Source: Mesocentrotus franciscanus (taxonomy: Eukaryota > Echinodermata > Echinoidea > Camarodonta > Strongylocentrotidae). Taken from it: DNA of 64,000 bases. Position numbers and translations under genes: made by a program. The notes beneath the pieces were generated by a model. That model was not told the DNA's origin. It did not search any database and was given only the letters and a program-made list of their open reading frames with translations. The DNA lies in the NCBI GenBank assembly GCA_037976565.1, contig CP137683.1:11997923-12061922 (forward strand), written 5' to 3'. Below are positions 1 through 9,600 of the stretch, piece after piece. Numbering within the stretch: the stretch's first letter is position 1; each line of letters opens with the position of its first letter.

Positions 1-459
1 TTGCAAAGCATCCAGATGCTTTAGGTCCACCCCAAGGAGTTGGTACTTCTTTGATGATATACAAACACCTAAATTATAAACAGGAGAGGCAGATGTATAA
101 TAAGTAGTATTCATAAGGCATGATTAAATGCAAGAAAGAGCAATATGGTTCTGCATGGAATGATTGCTAACCCCTTGAAAATAGGAGACATTCAATATCA
201 CCATAAGACACAGAGTGACTAGTATTGTCTTAATTCTTAAACAGACTGTTGATTTCTAACAGAATAAATATAAACAATTCTGAGGTGATTCACGAAATTC
301 ACTAAATAAGCCAAAAAACAATGATTTAGTAGATCAAGTTTGCGTCTACTTACAATAATTTAGTTCAAACTTCCTGTCACCCCCACCCCCCAGCTTTGGC
401 AAACTGGAGGAGTAAAAAGAGAATGGTGTAAAAGTGCATTGACCTCTTTTTTTTTAGTG

Positions 460-530
460 CAGGGTCCCATCTTATCACAGAGTTGCGATTGATTTGGTTC
501 AATCACAACTCTTTATAAGACGGGGCCCAG
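460..530. mobile_element. Short TIR element (MITE), family A, copy 1
   Basis: A 70-bp near-perfect palindrome. The left arm (AGGGTCCCATCTTATCACAG followed by AGTTGCGATTGA) is the reverse complement of the right arm ending AAGACGGGGCCCAG, with few mismatches. It lies downstream of the last visible LCMT2 exon, probably in an intron. A second, longer member of the family lies at 57149-57295. No transposase is present, so it is a non-autonomous element or foldback remnant. Confidence 0.7.
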
Positions 531-608
531 GTATCTATGGGCGATGTGGGCAAGTATGGCTCTCATCTCTAACATCATTGTTAAACCAAGAATGTTAACT
601 TTTCTCAC

Positions 609-1227
609 CAAATGAATCCTGCTGTGAGTCATCGTGGAAGGCTGGATTCTGTAGTAGATCACTGAGCTCAGTCTTGTTTCTAATCAATGCAGCCTTTCTC
701 TTCACCAGCTGAGGGAAATCAACTTCATAGAAAGCAGTGTGGTCCAGTGAGCCACTGGCCTGCAGTCTGAAGTAGGTAGAGTCAAATCCAGCACCCAGTG
801 ATATTATCTGTAAACCATTTTAAAGGTAAAAATGCATTCAGTTTCCAGTAGAGAGAGAGAGAGAGAGAGAGGGGTGGGGGTTATATCTGCAGTAAAGGCA
901 AACATAAGAGAAACCTGATTAGAATTAAAAGTGAAATATTTCCTTTGTTTTCTACACTTAAAGTAAACAGAAGAGTCAAACTATGTGTATGTCCAAAAGA
1001 GTGCCATCGACCCACATACTGACCTGGTTCTTAGAATCTCCAAACTTCTTGAGGAATGCCATCAGGATATCATCAATGGCTCTAGCCCTGATGAAGTAAC
1101 CTCGGTTGATCAGAGGTGCTCTCCTGGAAGTCTTGGACACAAAATGACGAAGGTACGCATCTTGGAAGTACCCCATCATAGCTACAGAACACTTGCTCAC
1201 GATGCTGCTGTCGTTGGTCCCCTGTAC
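609..1227 (-). CDS. LCMT2: LCMT2/TYW4, tRNA wybutosine-synthesising methyltransferase (partial, two exons)
   Basis: Two minus-strand exons are visible: 1227-1024 (acceptor AACAG, donor GTCAGT) and 807-609 (acceptor TTTACAG, donor GTGAGA). They join in phase 0 and give about 134 residues. The first starts VQGTNDSS and contains RRAPLINRGYF; the second starts IISLGAGFDSTYFRLQ, the SAM-binding motif I, followed by the acidic EVDFP motif and a Lys/Arg-rich turn. This order is that of the leucine carboxyl methyltransferase fold. The NTNDSS-like start and GAGFDS..YFRL wording fit LCMT2/TYW4 better than LCMT1 (GAGMDTTFWRL). In known biology TYW4 methylates and methoxycarbonylates the wybutosine side chain at position 37 of tRNA-Phe. 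The start-codon exon (only about 10-20 residues expected) lies somewhere above 1227 and was not found; a TAA just upstream in frame shows it is on another exon. The rest, including the C-terminal kelch-like half, is beyond the left edge. Confidence 0.86.
848..872. repeat. (GA)n microsatellite
   Basis: About eleven GA units in the intron between the two LCMT2 exons. Similar GA/TC runs occur at 24804-24822, 58943-58958, 56955-56970 and 60553-60578. Confidence 0.9.
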
Positions 1228-2353
1228 CTGTTAAAGCATGTGAAGTTGTGAACAAACAGAGTGACAGAGTGGTTATCATGATGATAGGATCTAAAAAGAA
1301 AAGACCCTCCTAAGTGTCCTCATCACACATTATGAAAGAATGGCAATATAGTAATTTTGTGTGTTGAAACAAATGGGAAAGTTATCCAGCACTCGACGCT
1401 GACATTACCGATTCAGCCAATTTGAAAATCCCATACGTAAAGTGATTACAACTTTCAAAAATTCATGAATTTCTTAATCTTATTTGTTGTCCGCGATTGC
1501 ATTCGAAGTTTCACCAGTTTGCTTCTCTGATTTTCCTGCTTAATTTCTTTTAGAGTAGACTAGTTGATTTTCCTAAGTCAAGACTCGATAGATGTTAAAC
1601 AATTAATATTGTAAACTGAAGGACAAATATCTATAATATATCTAGACCCTATTATAAGTATAAGTTTTTCAGCTTACGTATGATAGGTCATCCTGTCAAG
1701 TTATTATTATTTTTTTTACACATTTTGAAAATCGTTTTTACTCTTTGTACACGTACATGTATTTATGTTACATGATTAAGTTGAACTTGAGTCTTGACTC
1801 ACTATTAATTTTTATTATAATTATTAATAATAATATTATGAATCAATTTTGTTTAATCAATTAAAAAATCATGGAGTACGTAGCTCTTATTTACAAAGTA
1901 AAATAAAAGGCCCCCTTAAAGGCCTTATGTTAAGTTATGGCTTACCGCAATATCGTTTTGAACTGCAGTTCCATGATGAATTCTCTTCCCTTTCATGTTT
2001 GAAGACTGATGCCAGCGCCAGGTTCTCTCAGACTCTCAGACGGGGAGGTTCAGGGAAGGCTGAAGTCTCAGATCCACTCAGCTCATCGAGCCTCTCAGCT
2101 CAGTCTCATCAAAGTCAGACCGGCGAAACTTGAAAGTGTCGAGTTTATCTTTGCAATGATTTCCAAATTCTAAATCACGCCAATAATCATATCATATCTA
2201 CCTTTTAACACTAGACTACAGGAAATTGCAATCAGACATATAACTTCGAGTAGACGTGCACAGTGCACCGGGAAGAGTGCAACGTTGCTGCAACAGGACT
2301 GCCACAGGACTGCCACACGTACACATATAGCTCTCTATATGCATATCAGACGG

Positions 2354-2385
2354 CCGGGCGCCGCGGGCCGAGCGGCCCAGCCCGG
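2354..2385. other. GC-rich nested hairpin
   Basis: In otherwise AT-rich DNA, outer arms CCGGGC (2354-2359) and GCCCGG (2380-2385) enclose inner arms GGGCC (2365-2369) and GGCCC (2374-2378) around a GAGC loop. It could be part of a CpG-rich promoter or a transcript hairpin; only the pairing itself is seen. Confidence 0.6.
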
Positions 2386-2880
2386 AGTACCGTTTGTGAC
2401 ACATGCTCCATGGACTGAGCGCATGTATTCTGAACGACTGAAGGGGTTGTATTGCGTGATTTTGATGGTTAAATGATGATATTTATTGCATTTCATTCCA
2501 ATTTGAATACATACTTGAGTGTAGAAATATATCTCGAACAAAATAGGAGGGTAATGTAGGGAAAGTAGATCAACATTTAATACAAATTAATGCATTTACA
2601 AGTCCAATCAGGCACAGCAGACGACATTACGATTTGTCTTTTCTACAGTATTTTAAATTAATAATTTGTTGAATTGGAAATTCAAAATCGCATTTATATT
2701 TCATTAATAATTTAGTGTTTCATTTACATTAATATCTGTAACTACAATTATACATTTTCTATTTAAATATTTAATATAATCTAATTTTTCTTATGAAATA
2801 TTACAAGAATTTCCTGTAACTGTAACTCTATGACTACTGCTGTGGAACTATGGTGGCAAAATATCTTTACTCCGCTAAGT

Positions 2881-2894
2881 GTTGTTATGGGAAC
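2881..2894 (+). promoter_or_regulatory. Candidate RFX X-box
   Basis: GTTGTTATGGGAAC fits the loose X-box pattern RYYNYY-N2-RRNRAC recognised by RFX factors, which drive many ciliary genes. It lies 3.8 kb upstream of the CFAP221 start codon, farther than usual, and such degenerate motifs occur by chance. Placement relative to the real transcription start is unknown. Confidence 0.25.
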
Positions 2895-3510
2895 TTGACG
2901 ACCGCATCACACGAATGAAACTGCAATTAATGATACGCCAAACATGAACCAAATTTATTTCCTCAAGAAATTGCGTCTATTATTATTTTTAAATATAATA
3001 GTATCATATATTGATTCCTGATATTCCTATTCATTTAAATTTATTAATGATATCTTCAGTCTTTCTGGTACTACTTCTATTTGGCGTATGTAAATTTGTG
3101 CGTGAAGTGTGTACATACTCCTATTATCCAGGAAAAAAATTATTGGAAATTTTGAACAAAACGTCAGGTAAATATGCGATAATATTTCATTTATGTGCTA
3201 TTATGTTCCTAAATGAATTTCATAGATATTCTGCAATCGTAATTTGATTACTGTCGGAATTGATCTGACGTTAAGAGGTCACAAAATATGCTTGATTGTT
3301 GCTCCTCAATTCGCCTTCTTTCACATTGTGTAGTCCCATATGTTTAAGATTATGTAAGTGTTACTCTGGAACTCTTCATTTCAAAGATTATCTGATTTTG
3401 AAGACGGGTCCGGCCCGGTCGGCGCTAACTGTACTATTACTTAGTGCGCGTTATTACTATTAGCTAGTGACTTATTCGTTTGCATCTTTCAAAACAAAGT
3501 AAAATGTGAA

Positions 3511-3700
3511 ATCCAACTATTGCGTCTTGAGACAAGTAGACTAAGTAAGTAGATCTAGTACTATGATCTAGATCTAGATCTATGTCGATTCTGGACACTG
3601 ACTTATTAATTATATTATAATATTAGACTAGACTAGCTCTAGATCTAGGTCTAGTCTATTATAAATAATAATATTAATTAAACTTAAAGACAAGTCTGGT
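3511..3700. repeat. Diverged third copy of the 5' repeat, CTAGATCT-rich
   Basis: The stretch beginning ATCCAACTATTGCGTCT and continuing through TATGTCGATTCTGGACACT and TTAATATTAATTAAA-type DNA is repeated near 5157-5288. Both are embedded in runs of TCTAGATC/CTAGATCT. The copies share order but differ by indels, so they are old duplicates of one local repeat unit. Confidence 0.6.
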
Positions 3701-3899
3701 CTAGATCACTAGATCATAGATGATAGTCTAGTACTAGTAGTAGTAGACTACTTAGATCTAGTAGTAATGTAGACCGAAAGCTTCAGTCTCTGATATCGAC
3801 GGTTGTTCCGCTGAGATTGCATCTGGCTCTAGCGTGTGTGTATTGGGTTTTTACAGACGTGTATCAATCAGATATGATTATTTACGTCTGGGGACCGAC

Positions 3900-4018
3900 C
3901 TTTAACGTCACCATCCGAAAGACGCGATTCAGTTTCGAACCTGCGTCCTCGGCTGAATCAGTTTGTAACTTCCACTGTTAGCTGGATTACAGGCGCACGC
4001 CACAACGCCTAGCTCCTC
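3900..4018 (-). repeat. 7SL/Alu-domain-like fragment
   Basis: Read on the minus strand from about 4018, the sequence matches the 5' (Alu) domain of signal recognition particle RNA for about 37 nt, through GTGGCGTGCGCCTGTAATCC and AGCTA. A pol III B-box-like GGTTCGAAACTG lies about 65 nt further on, and GGTGACG appears still later. The match fades after the 5' domain, and the conserved helix-8 region is not evident. It is therefore more likely a 7SL-derived pseudogene or SINE piece than a functional SRP RNA gene. A covariance-model search would decide. Confidence 0.35.
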
Positions 4019-4826
4019 TGACCGCCTCTATACATAGACTGAAGTATGTCAATGGAGTAGACCCCTAGTGTGGGGAACGAATGGTTCAGCTCGGCCGGAC
4101 CGCGATGAATGAGATATGCAACGAGTTTTTCACTCTTTACGTCTTCATATATCCACTTTGGCTGCAATTTTACACTGAATTTTATTAAAAATTAAAAATA
4201 ACACAGACATATCTACTTTGACTTACGATAGCTTGCTCATTTAGATCCGAGAAAGTCTTGTAGTCAACAAGATTTGTTGTCAGCCATCTTGGTTTAAGTT
4301 GATGAATATTCATTTTTTCTTTTCGAATGTCCAATAGCTACGTATGAGTCAGCCCGGCTTGAGCCGGTGATGTTTGAATATTCATAAGCCCAATATCAAA
4401 CACGTGCTCTGATTGGCCATTGGGCTTGTTTTGGTCGGTTGACCCAGAAATATATCGGGCGGGTCATAGATTACCAGTTCGAATGCATGAACGTACCGTT
4501 TCCTTGGTTCTGAGATAAAAATTGGATAACTCATATACGTAAGTCTGTAAATTTCGCATTTAGAAATAAGTCATACAAAAATTGATAACTGTACATAGGA
4601 GAAAAATAGACATAGTATTTTTGTATCTGATTTATAAATCAGAAAATTACATCTAAATAAAGAAAATCGTGGGAGAAAGTTTTGGGACCAAAGCGGGCCA
4701 CAATCGGCTCAATCTCTCCCGTGGTGCGAGGCGTACGGGGTACCGTCTGTGTATGGGGAATGTCAACAAATGTCAGTTTTATTAAAGAATGACCCATACC
4801 AGACGGTTATTTCTGTCTAGTAGTAA

Positions 4827-5148
4827 TGTTGCATGTCATCTGTGCTGTGCTTTATCTGTTTTGTTTAGGCCCTAGATCTATTCTAGACCCTAGCCTATTT
4901 CTAAATCTAATCACTAATCAGTAGCCTAATCTAACTTAGACCACACATAGCTGCATTAATATCCTGGCTGTGTATTATTATTAAAAGCTGTGCTATTAGT
5001 ATTGATTCTCAACATTTCAAACACCACTGTACAAAACTCAACTGATTTCACTAAAAATCGGTACTTTAGTGACAATTGATGACACCTAAATAGCAGTAAA
5101 ATACAATTTTTTTAAACTTACTGATGTTAGATATAGAAAGAATAATTT
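4827..5148. repeat. Direct repeat unit, copy 1 (about 0.3 kb)
   Basis: Starts TGTTGCATGTCATCTGTGCT and runs through AGCTGCATTA and TCGGTACTTTA to TACTGATGTTAG. It is repeated almost base for base 460 bp further on (5289-5587), with small indels. It is non-coding. Confidence 0.85.
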
Positions 5149-5288
5149 CTAAAGAATATCCAACTATTGCGTCTGGAGTACATTGTGTATGTCGATTCTG
5201 GACACTTATTAATATTAATAATATTAATTAAAGTCTAGATCTAGATGTAGATCTAGACTCTAGTCTAGATCAGTCTATGTACAGTGTA

Positions 5289-5587
5289 TGTTGCATGTCA
5301 TCTGTGCTGTGCTTTATCTGTTTATTCTATTTCTAAATCTAATCACTAATCAGTAATCTAACTTAGTCTAGACCACACATAGCTGCATTACTATCCTGGC
5401 TGTGTACTATTATTATTAAAAGCTGTGCTATTAGTATTGATTCTCAACATTTCAAACACCACTGTACAAAACTCAACTGATTTCACTCAAAATCGGTACT
5501 TTACTTGGTGACAATTGATGACACCTAAATATTACTAGCAGTAAAATACAATTTTTTTCAACTTACTGATGTTAGAAAGAATAATTA
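5289..5587. repeat. Direct repeat unit, copy 2
   Basis: Second copy of the unit at 4827-5148. It lacks about 45 bp near its start and has a few short insertions such as CTTGG before TGACAATTGATG. With the related units at 3511-3700 and 5157-5288 it forms a small local tandem cluster upstream of CFAP221. Confidence 0.85.
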
Positions 5588-6072
5588 AAAATTCAAATTG
5601 TAAGTCTGTCAAACTTGCCGATCAGCCACATCGGCATGATTGTGTGCATTTGTGTATTATAAGTGTATTGACTATTCATGTGTGCAAATGCTGCCTATTA
5701 ACACGTAGTGCAGCGCTAGTAAGCAAATATTAACCAACTACAAGCGCGAGGGTAATGATAGTAGCCCCGAGATCACTGAGGCGATGATAGTTTGTATCCA
5801 TTGCCCGAGTAAAGGAGGTTAAGATTTGTTTGATATCCCACATCGGCAATAAGGTCTATTTAAAGTTAATTTTACATAATTAAAAGAACTAGAATTTCGC
5901 TCACAGTGTTCTGATTCTGCAGACAGTTTAGCTTCAGCTAGTTTTTATTTATACTGTAGTAAGGTAATGCAGTTACTGCGGCGCAGCGTAAATTGCATGG
6001 CTTGAGCGCGCATTTGAAATCGTGTATGCTCTAGCTGTGTGTGTGCAAAAGTCGTGGAGGGGTTAGGATCGA

Positions 6073-6095
6073 GTACTATCACCCTGTGATAGTAC
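6073..6095. other. Perfect 10-bp-arm palindrome
   Basis: GTACTATCAC-CCT-GTGATAGTAC, arms identical. It sits about 70 bp upstream of the TATA-like box proposed for CFAP221. It may be a binding site for a dimeric factor or just a small hairpin. Confidence 0.6.
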
Positions 6096-6163
6096 ATGTA
6101 CTATCTATCATTGATCATGTGACCTCGTTTAGAACAATCAGATTGCAAGATTCTTAGTATGCG

Positions 6164-6280
6164 GGATATAAAGGTCAATACGCATTAGCATTGACTCTCT
6201 ATGCTTTGCTGGAGTGACTTAGACTAGATCTAGTTTACTTTTTAAGTTCTAAGTATACTTAGAACTTTTAAGTTCTACAT
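6164..6280 (+). promoter_or_regulatory. Candidate core promoter and 5' UTR exon of CFAP221
   Basis: GATATAAAGG near 6164 resembles a TATA box, and a consensus donor GTAAGT stands at 6281. The first coding exon begins after a good acceptor (TTTTCCTAG, 6634). A non-coding exon of roughly 6195-6280 spliced to 6635 is therefore plausible. This is inferred from motifs only; 5' RACE or long-read cDNA would settle it. Confidence 0.35.
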
Positions 6281-6658
6281 GTAAGTATAATCAAATTTTG
6301 AGTTTGATTATCTTAAGTTTGAGGACTGAGGTCACCCTAGAGGTCTATTTCTGAAACTTTAATGTTAATATAATAGATTTTGTAATTTCTCCCAATTATA
6401 GTTTTGAATTTTAATTTTGTTTGTGCAGTGAATGTGAACAATTGTGATGGCATGTTCTAATTTCTGTGCATCTACAGCCAGGTATCTAATTCTAAGTGAT
6501 AAAGTCCTAACAATTTGAGTCGGAGTCTGCAAACCACAACAGTACAGTTACTCTACTTAATCGGATATCAATAATTTCATAGGAGCTAGATCACTGGCCA
6601 AAAACAGCCTAAATATCTCACTTTCTTTTCCTAGGGTCCTACTGGAGTAAGTGCGACC

Positions 6659-9600
6659 ATGGCTGTGGAGCGGCCATTGAGTCAGCTGAACACAGATCCG
6701 CTCTCTCCTCTGAGAAGTCAATCCCGTCTCAATGGCGCCTCAATTGTTCTACATGAGTCGCTGGTTGCACCCGAGAAGAAGAAAACAGTACCTAACCATC
6801 TCTTAGACACAAGTAAGAAAGAAAAACCAAAAAATCAATCCAACTACCTAGTACCTGTACCAGATTTCTTGTTTCTCCCCCACTTTGACATTGTATTGAA
6901 GTTTGATTTTTGTTGCAAATCTTTTTTATAAATATTGTCATACCTTGAGGTGACTGAAGATTTTCTATTGAAAAACACCAATGATTCTGTAAAAATAACC
7001 AAGCTCAGATATTTGTTCAAATGGTTTGATTTCATTTTAATATTATAAAGTGGTAAACAGATGAGTATATCTTGTGTTTTACGTTATTTATTGAAAGGAA
7101 CACTATGAGTTTATCATTATGTGTCTATTATCGAATAAATGTTCATGCACATGCATGTGTACCAAAGACATTTTTACCTGTAGAACACTTATAATAGCAC
7201 CCAGATTTATCTTTCTGATTAAATCTCTCCCCTTTTAACTTGTTTTTCTCTAGAAATATACCATAAATTATCCCACAATGAAGTGCTCCAAGTGGAACCA
7301 GCTGTGGTCCACTTTCCTGGCTTTGAACCAGGGAAAGTTCATCGACAAGTTTTGGTGAGTATCAGCTTTCATTTTACACCCTCATTTCAATATAAGGGTG
7401 CATCCATGACCCCCTTTTGAATGACACATGGCTATGTGAAGATATAAATTACATCAGGGTCATCTGTTAATGCACCAAGCGTGAGGTACTGTCAGAGTAG
7501 TTTAGTGTTTATGACTGTTTTTAGTAAATCAGCATTAAGCTGAAAACAACATACACCTGTACATACCGGTAGCCATGGTATAGCTAACTATTCCAGTCTA
7601 TGACTAGTGTCTGGTTGGTATACATATTACTATTAGGCTTATTTGGACAATTCCAACTTAGGTATATGGTCATTTGCTGTCCCATGTACATCACCAAGGT
7701 AAAAAGTAAACAAAACTTAAACATTGAAAGGGTAATTTTCATTATTATTTGGTCTGATATAAGATCCTAGGGCCATCAACTTGATTGCATCATCAATTAT
7801 GTACCAAAACTGATGATATCAGTAACATATGGGACAAAATACCCAGAAATTGCCCATTTACTTATTTTTACTTCAGAAAATAATTGAAATATCTGCATTA
7901 TATTATGTATCCCAAGCACAATTTTAATGGTTCACATTGAGATGTGTTATGATAATATACCTATTTTTATTTTCTTAATTCCAGAACATCATTAACGCAT
8001 CGGCAGAATGTCAGCAGATGCATATCATCCCTCCAGCCACTCGCTATTTCAAGGCGTGGTACAAGAAGAGGGATCGGCTGGTACCGGGCTGTCCATGGAA
8101 GTCACGGTAGAGTTCAGACCAGACGAATGGAGGTACTTCTACGACTGTATCAGGATACATTGCCAGGTAAGCACAATTGGTTTCCCTTGATTATTCATTT
8201 TTTATGATTAATTATTTTTCATGAACTAAAAACTTTTGTGGAAATACACTTTTATCCATATTTTAATCATGAATATTTACAAAAGCTCTAACAGGCATGA
8301 GTAGGAGAAAGAAAAATAATATGTGCTCACTACAAGTTTGTGCCTTTAAAAAATGGTGTAATACTTGTAGTTAAAAGAAGGTAAAATTGAAAGAATAATT
8401 GAAAAAATAATCCTTTGCCAATTTGAGAGGAGACATGATTTGGTCAGCGTGGTAAAACTCCATTCCCTTTCTCTTTGTATTCTAGAGTACCGAGAATCTT
8501 GTGATTCCAGTTCATGCATATCCTGTCATGTCAACATACTTTCCAGAAATAGTCAAGTTTCCTCCCACACCTGTCTCCCAAAGGTAAGTTGAAATTTATT
8601 CTTATTTATTAAGATATCCGGATTCATATATTCTCTTGATTGTTCAATGGACTATACAAGAGTGTCAGGAGCACACCTTGTTGTTACCTTAAATGATAGG
8701 GGATCAAAAATTAGGAAAATTATGGCCTCAACTTTTAAAAACAATTTTATCTAAGTACTAATGAGATGTCAGCCAGTCTGCCCTCTCCCCTTAGTTGTTG
8801 TATATCTAATTCACGTATTTGCATAAACAGGTATAACTAAAGCGTTGTTCATGAATGGCACCGTAATCTGTTTTCAAAATATGCCTCTGCAAAACGTTTT
8901 GCCATGGCTGTGTTTAAGGTAGTTTATGGAATCTTGCATGATCAAGGATTATGTTATATACCAAACTGTCTTTGTAATCAACTTCATTTCAGTCCAAATG
9001 ATTATTCTGGTTTTGAAGTTCGTAAGTATATGACTGAACTTAAAAAATCACTTTAAGAATAGCTATCATTATCAATGGAAATAGGCTAGCCTTATAGAAA
9101 TCCAATCGTGAATGTTGAATGTATCATCCTTTATTTTTGTTTACTAGATCAAGGAAGGTAATCCCTATCAAGTGCAATATCCCAGTGGATTTTGAATACC
9201 AGCTCAAATTCGTCCAACCCCACCCGGCCATCACCATCACCCCGATGAGCGGGACAGTGCCAGGCAACGGGCAGGTGGAGGTGACCGCCACCTATTCCCC
9301 ATCGGACTTCAGCACAGCGATCATGAAGCTACAGCTTATCATCTCTCAGTTCAACACCAAGCCCCTGGATTGCACCTTCATCGGACATTCCAGTCCTGGG
9401 CTGGCCATGTAAGTGTTAAAGCAAACTGAAATTGGACATTTTTGTGAATGTTTCAAGTTGCCACGTTTTCTTGCCGCAGAAAGGACCAGCATTATTAATG
9501 CATGTTATATCCAAAACCTTTTGGATTTACAGTAATCTTGAGTTCTACTTATGGAATTGTAATTCAAGAGAAACTACCATAAAGTAATTATAAATTGCTA

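Larger units (their letters stand above)
1228..6634. other. Intergenic/5' region between divergent LCMT2 and CFAP221
   Basis: This 5.4-kb stretch separates minus-strand LCMT2 from plus-strand CFAP221, so both promoters, the first LCMT2 exon and the 5' UTR exon of CFAP221 should lie here. No convincing coding exon could be recognised; the short ORFs carry no family motif. It is AT-rich, with TA/TAA-rich low-complexity DNA at 1660-1860 and 2640-2800. It also holds the GC-rich hairpin at 2354-2385, CTAGATCT-rich DNA at 3540-3770, a 7SL-like piece and a 0.3-kb direct duplication, each listed separately. Confidence 0.6.

Noticed and set aside
1849..2133. 94-codon plus-strand ORF
   Set aside because: No recognisable motif, opposite strand to LCMT2, low complexity at the end; likely chance.
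3980..4018. Human Alu contamination of the assembly
   Set aside because: Similarity is limited to about 37 bp with mismatches and then diverges into local sequence; contamination would match over about 300 bp.
4279..4302. First LCMT2 exon (minus-strand ATG in AAGATGGCTGAC)
   Set aside because: The frame stops after seven codons and no donor in the required phase was found; the AAGATGGC motif alone is not enough.
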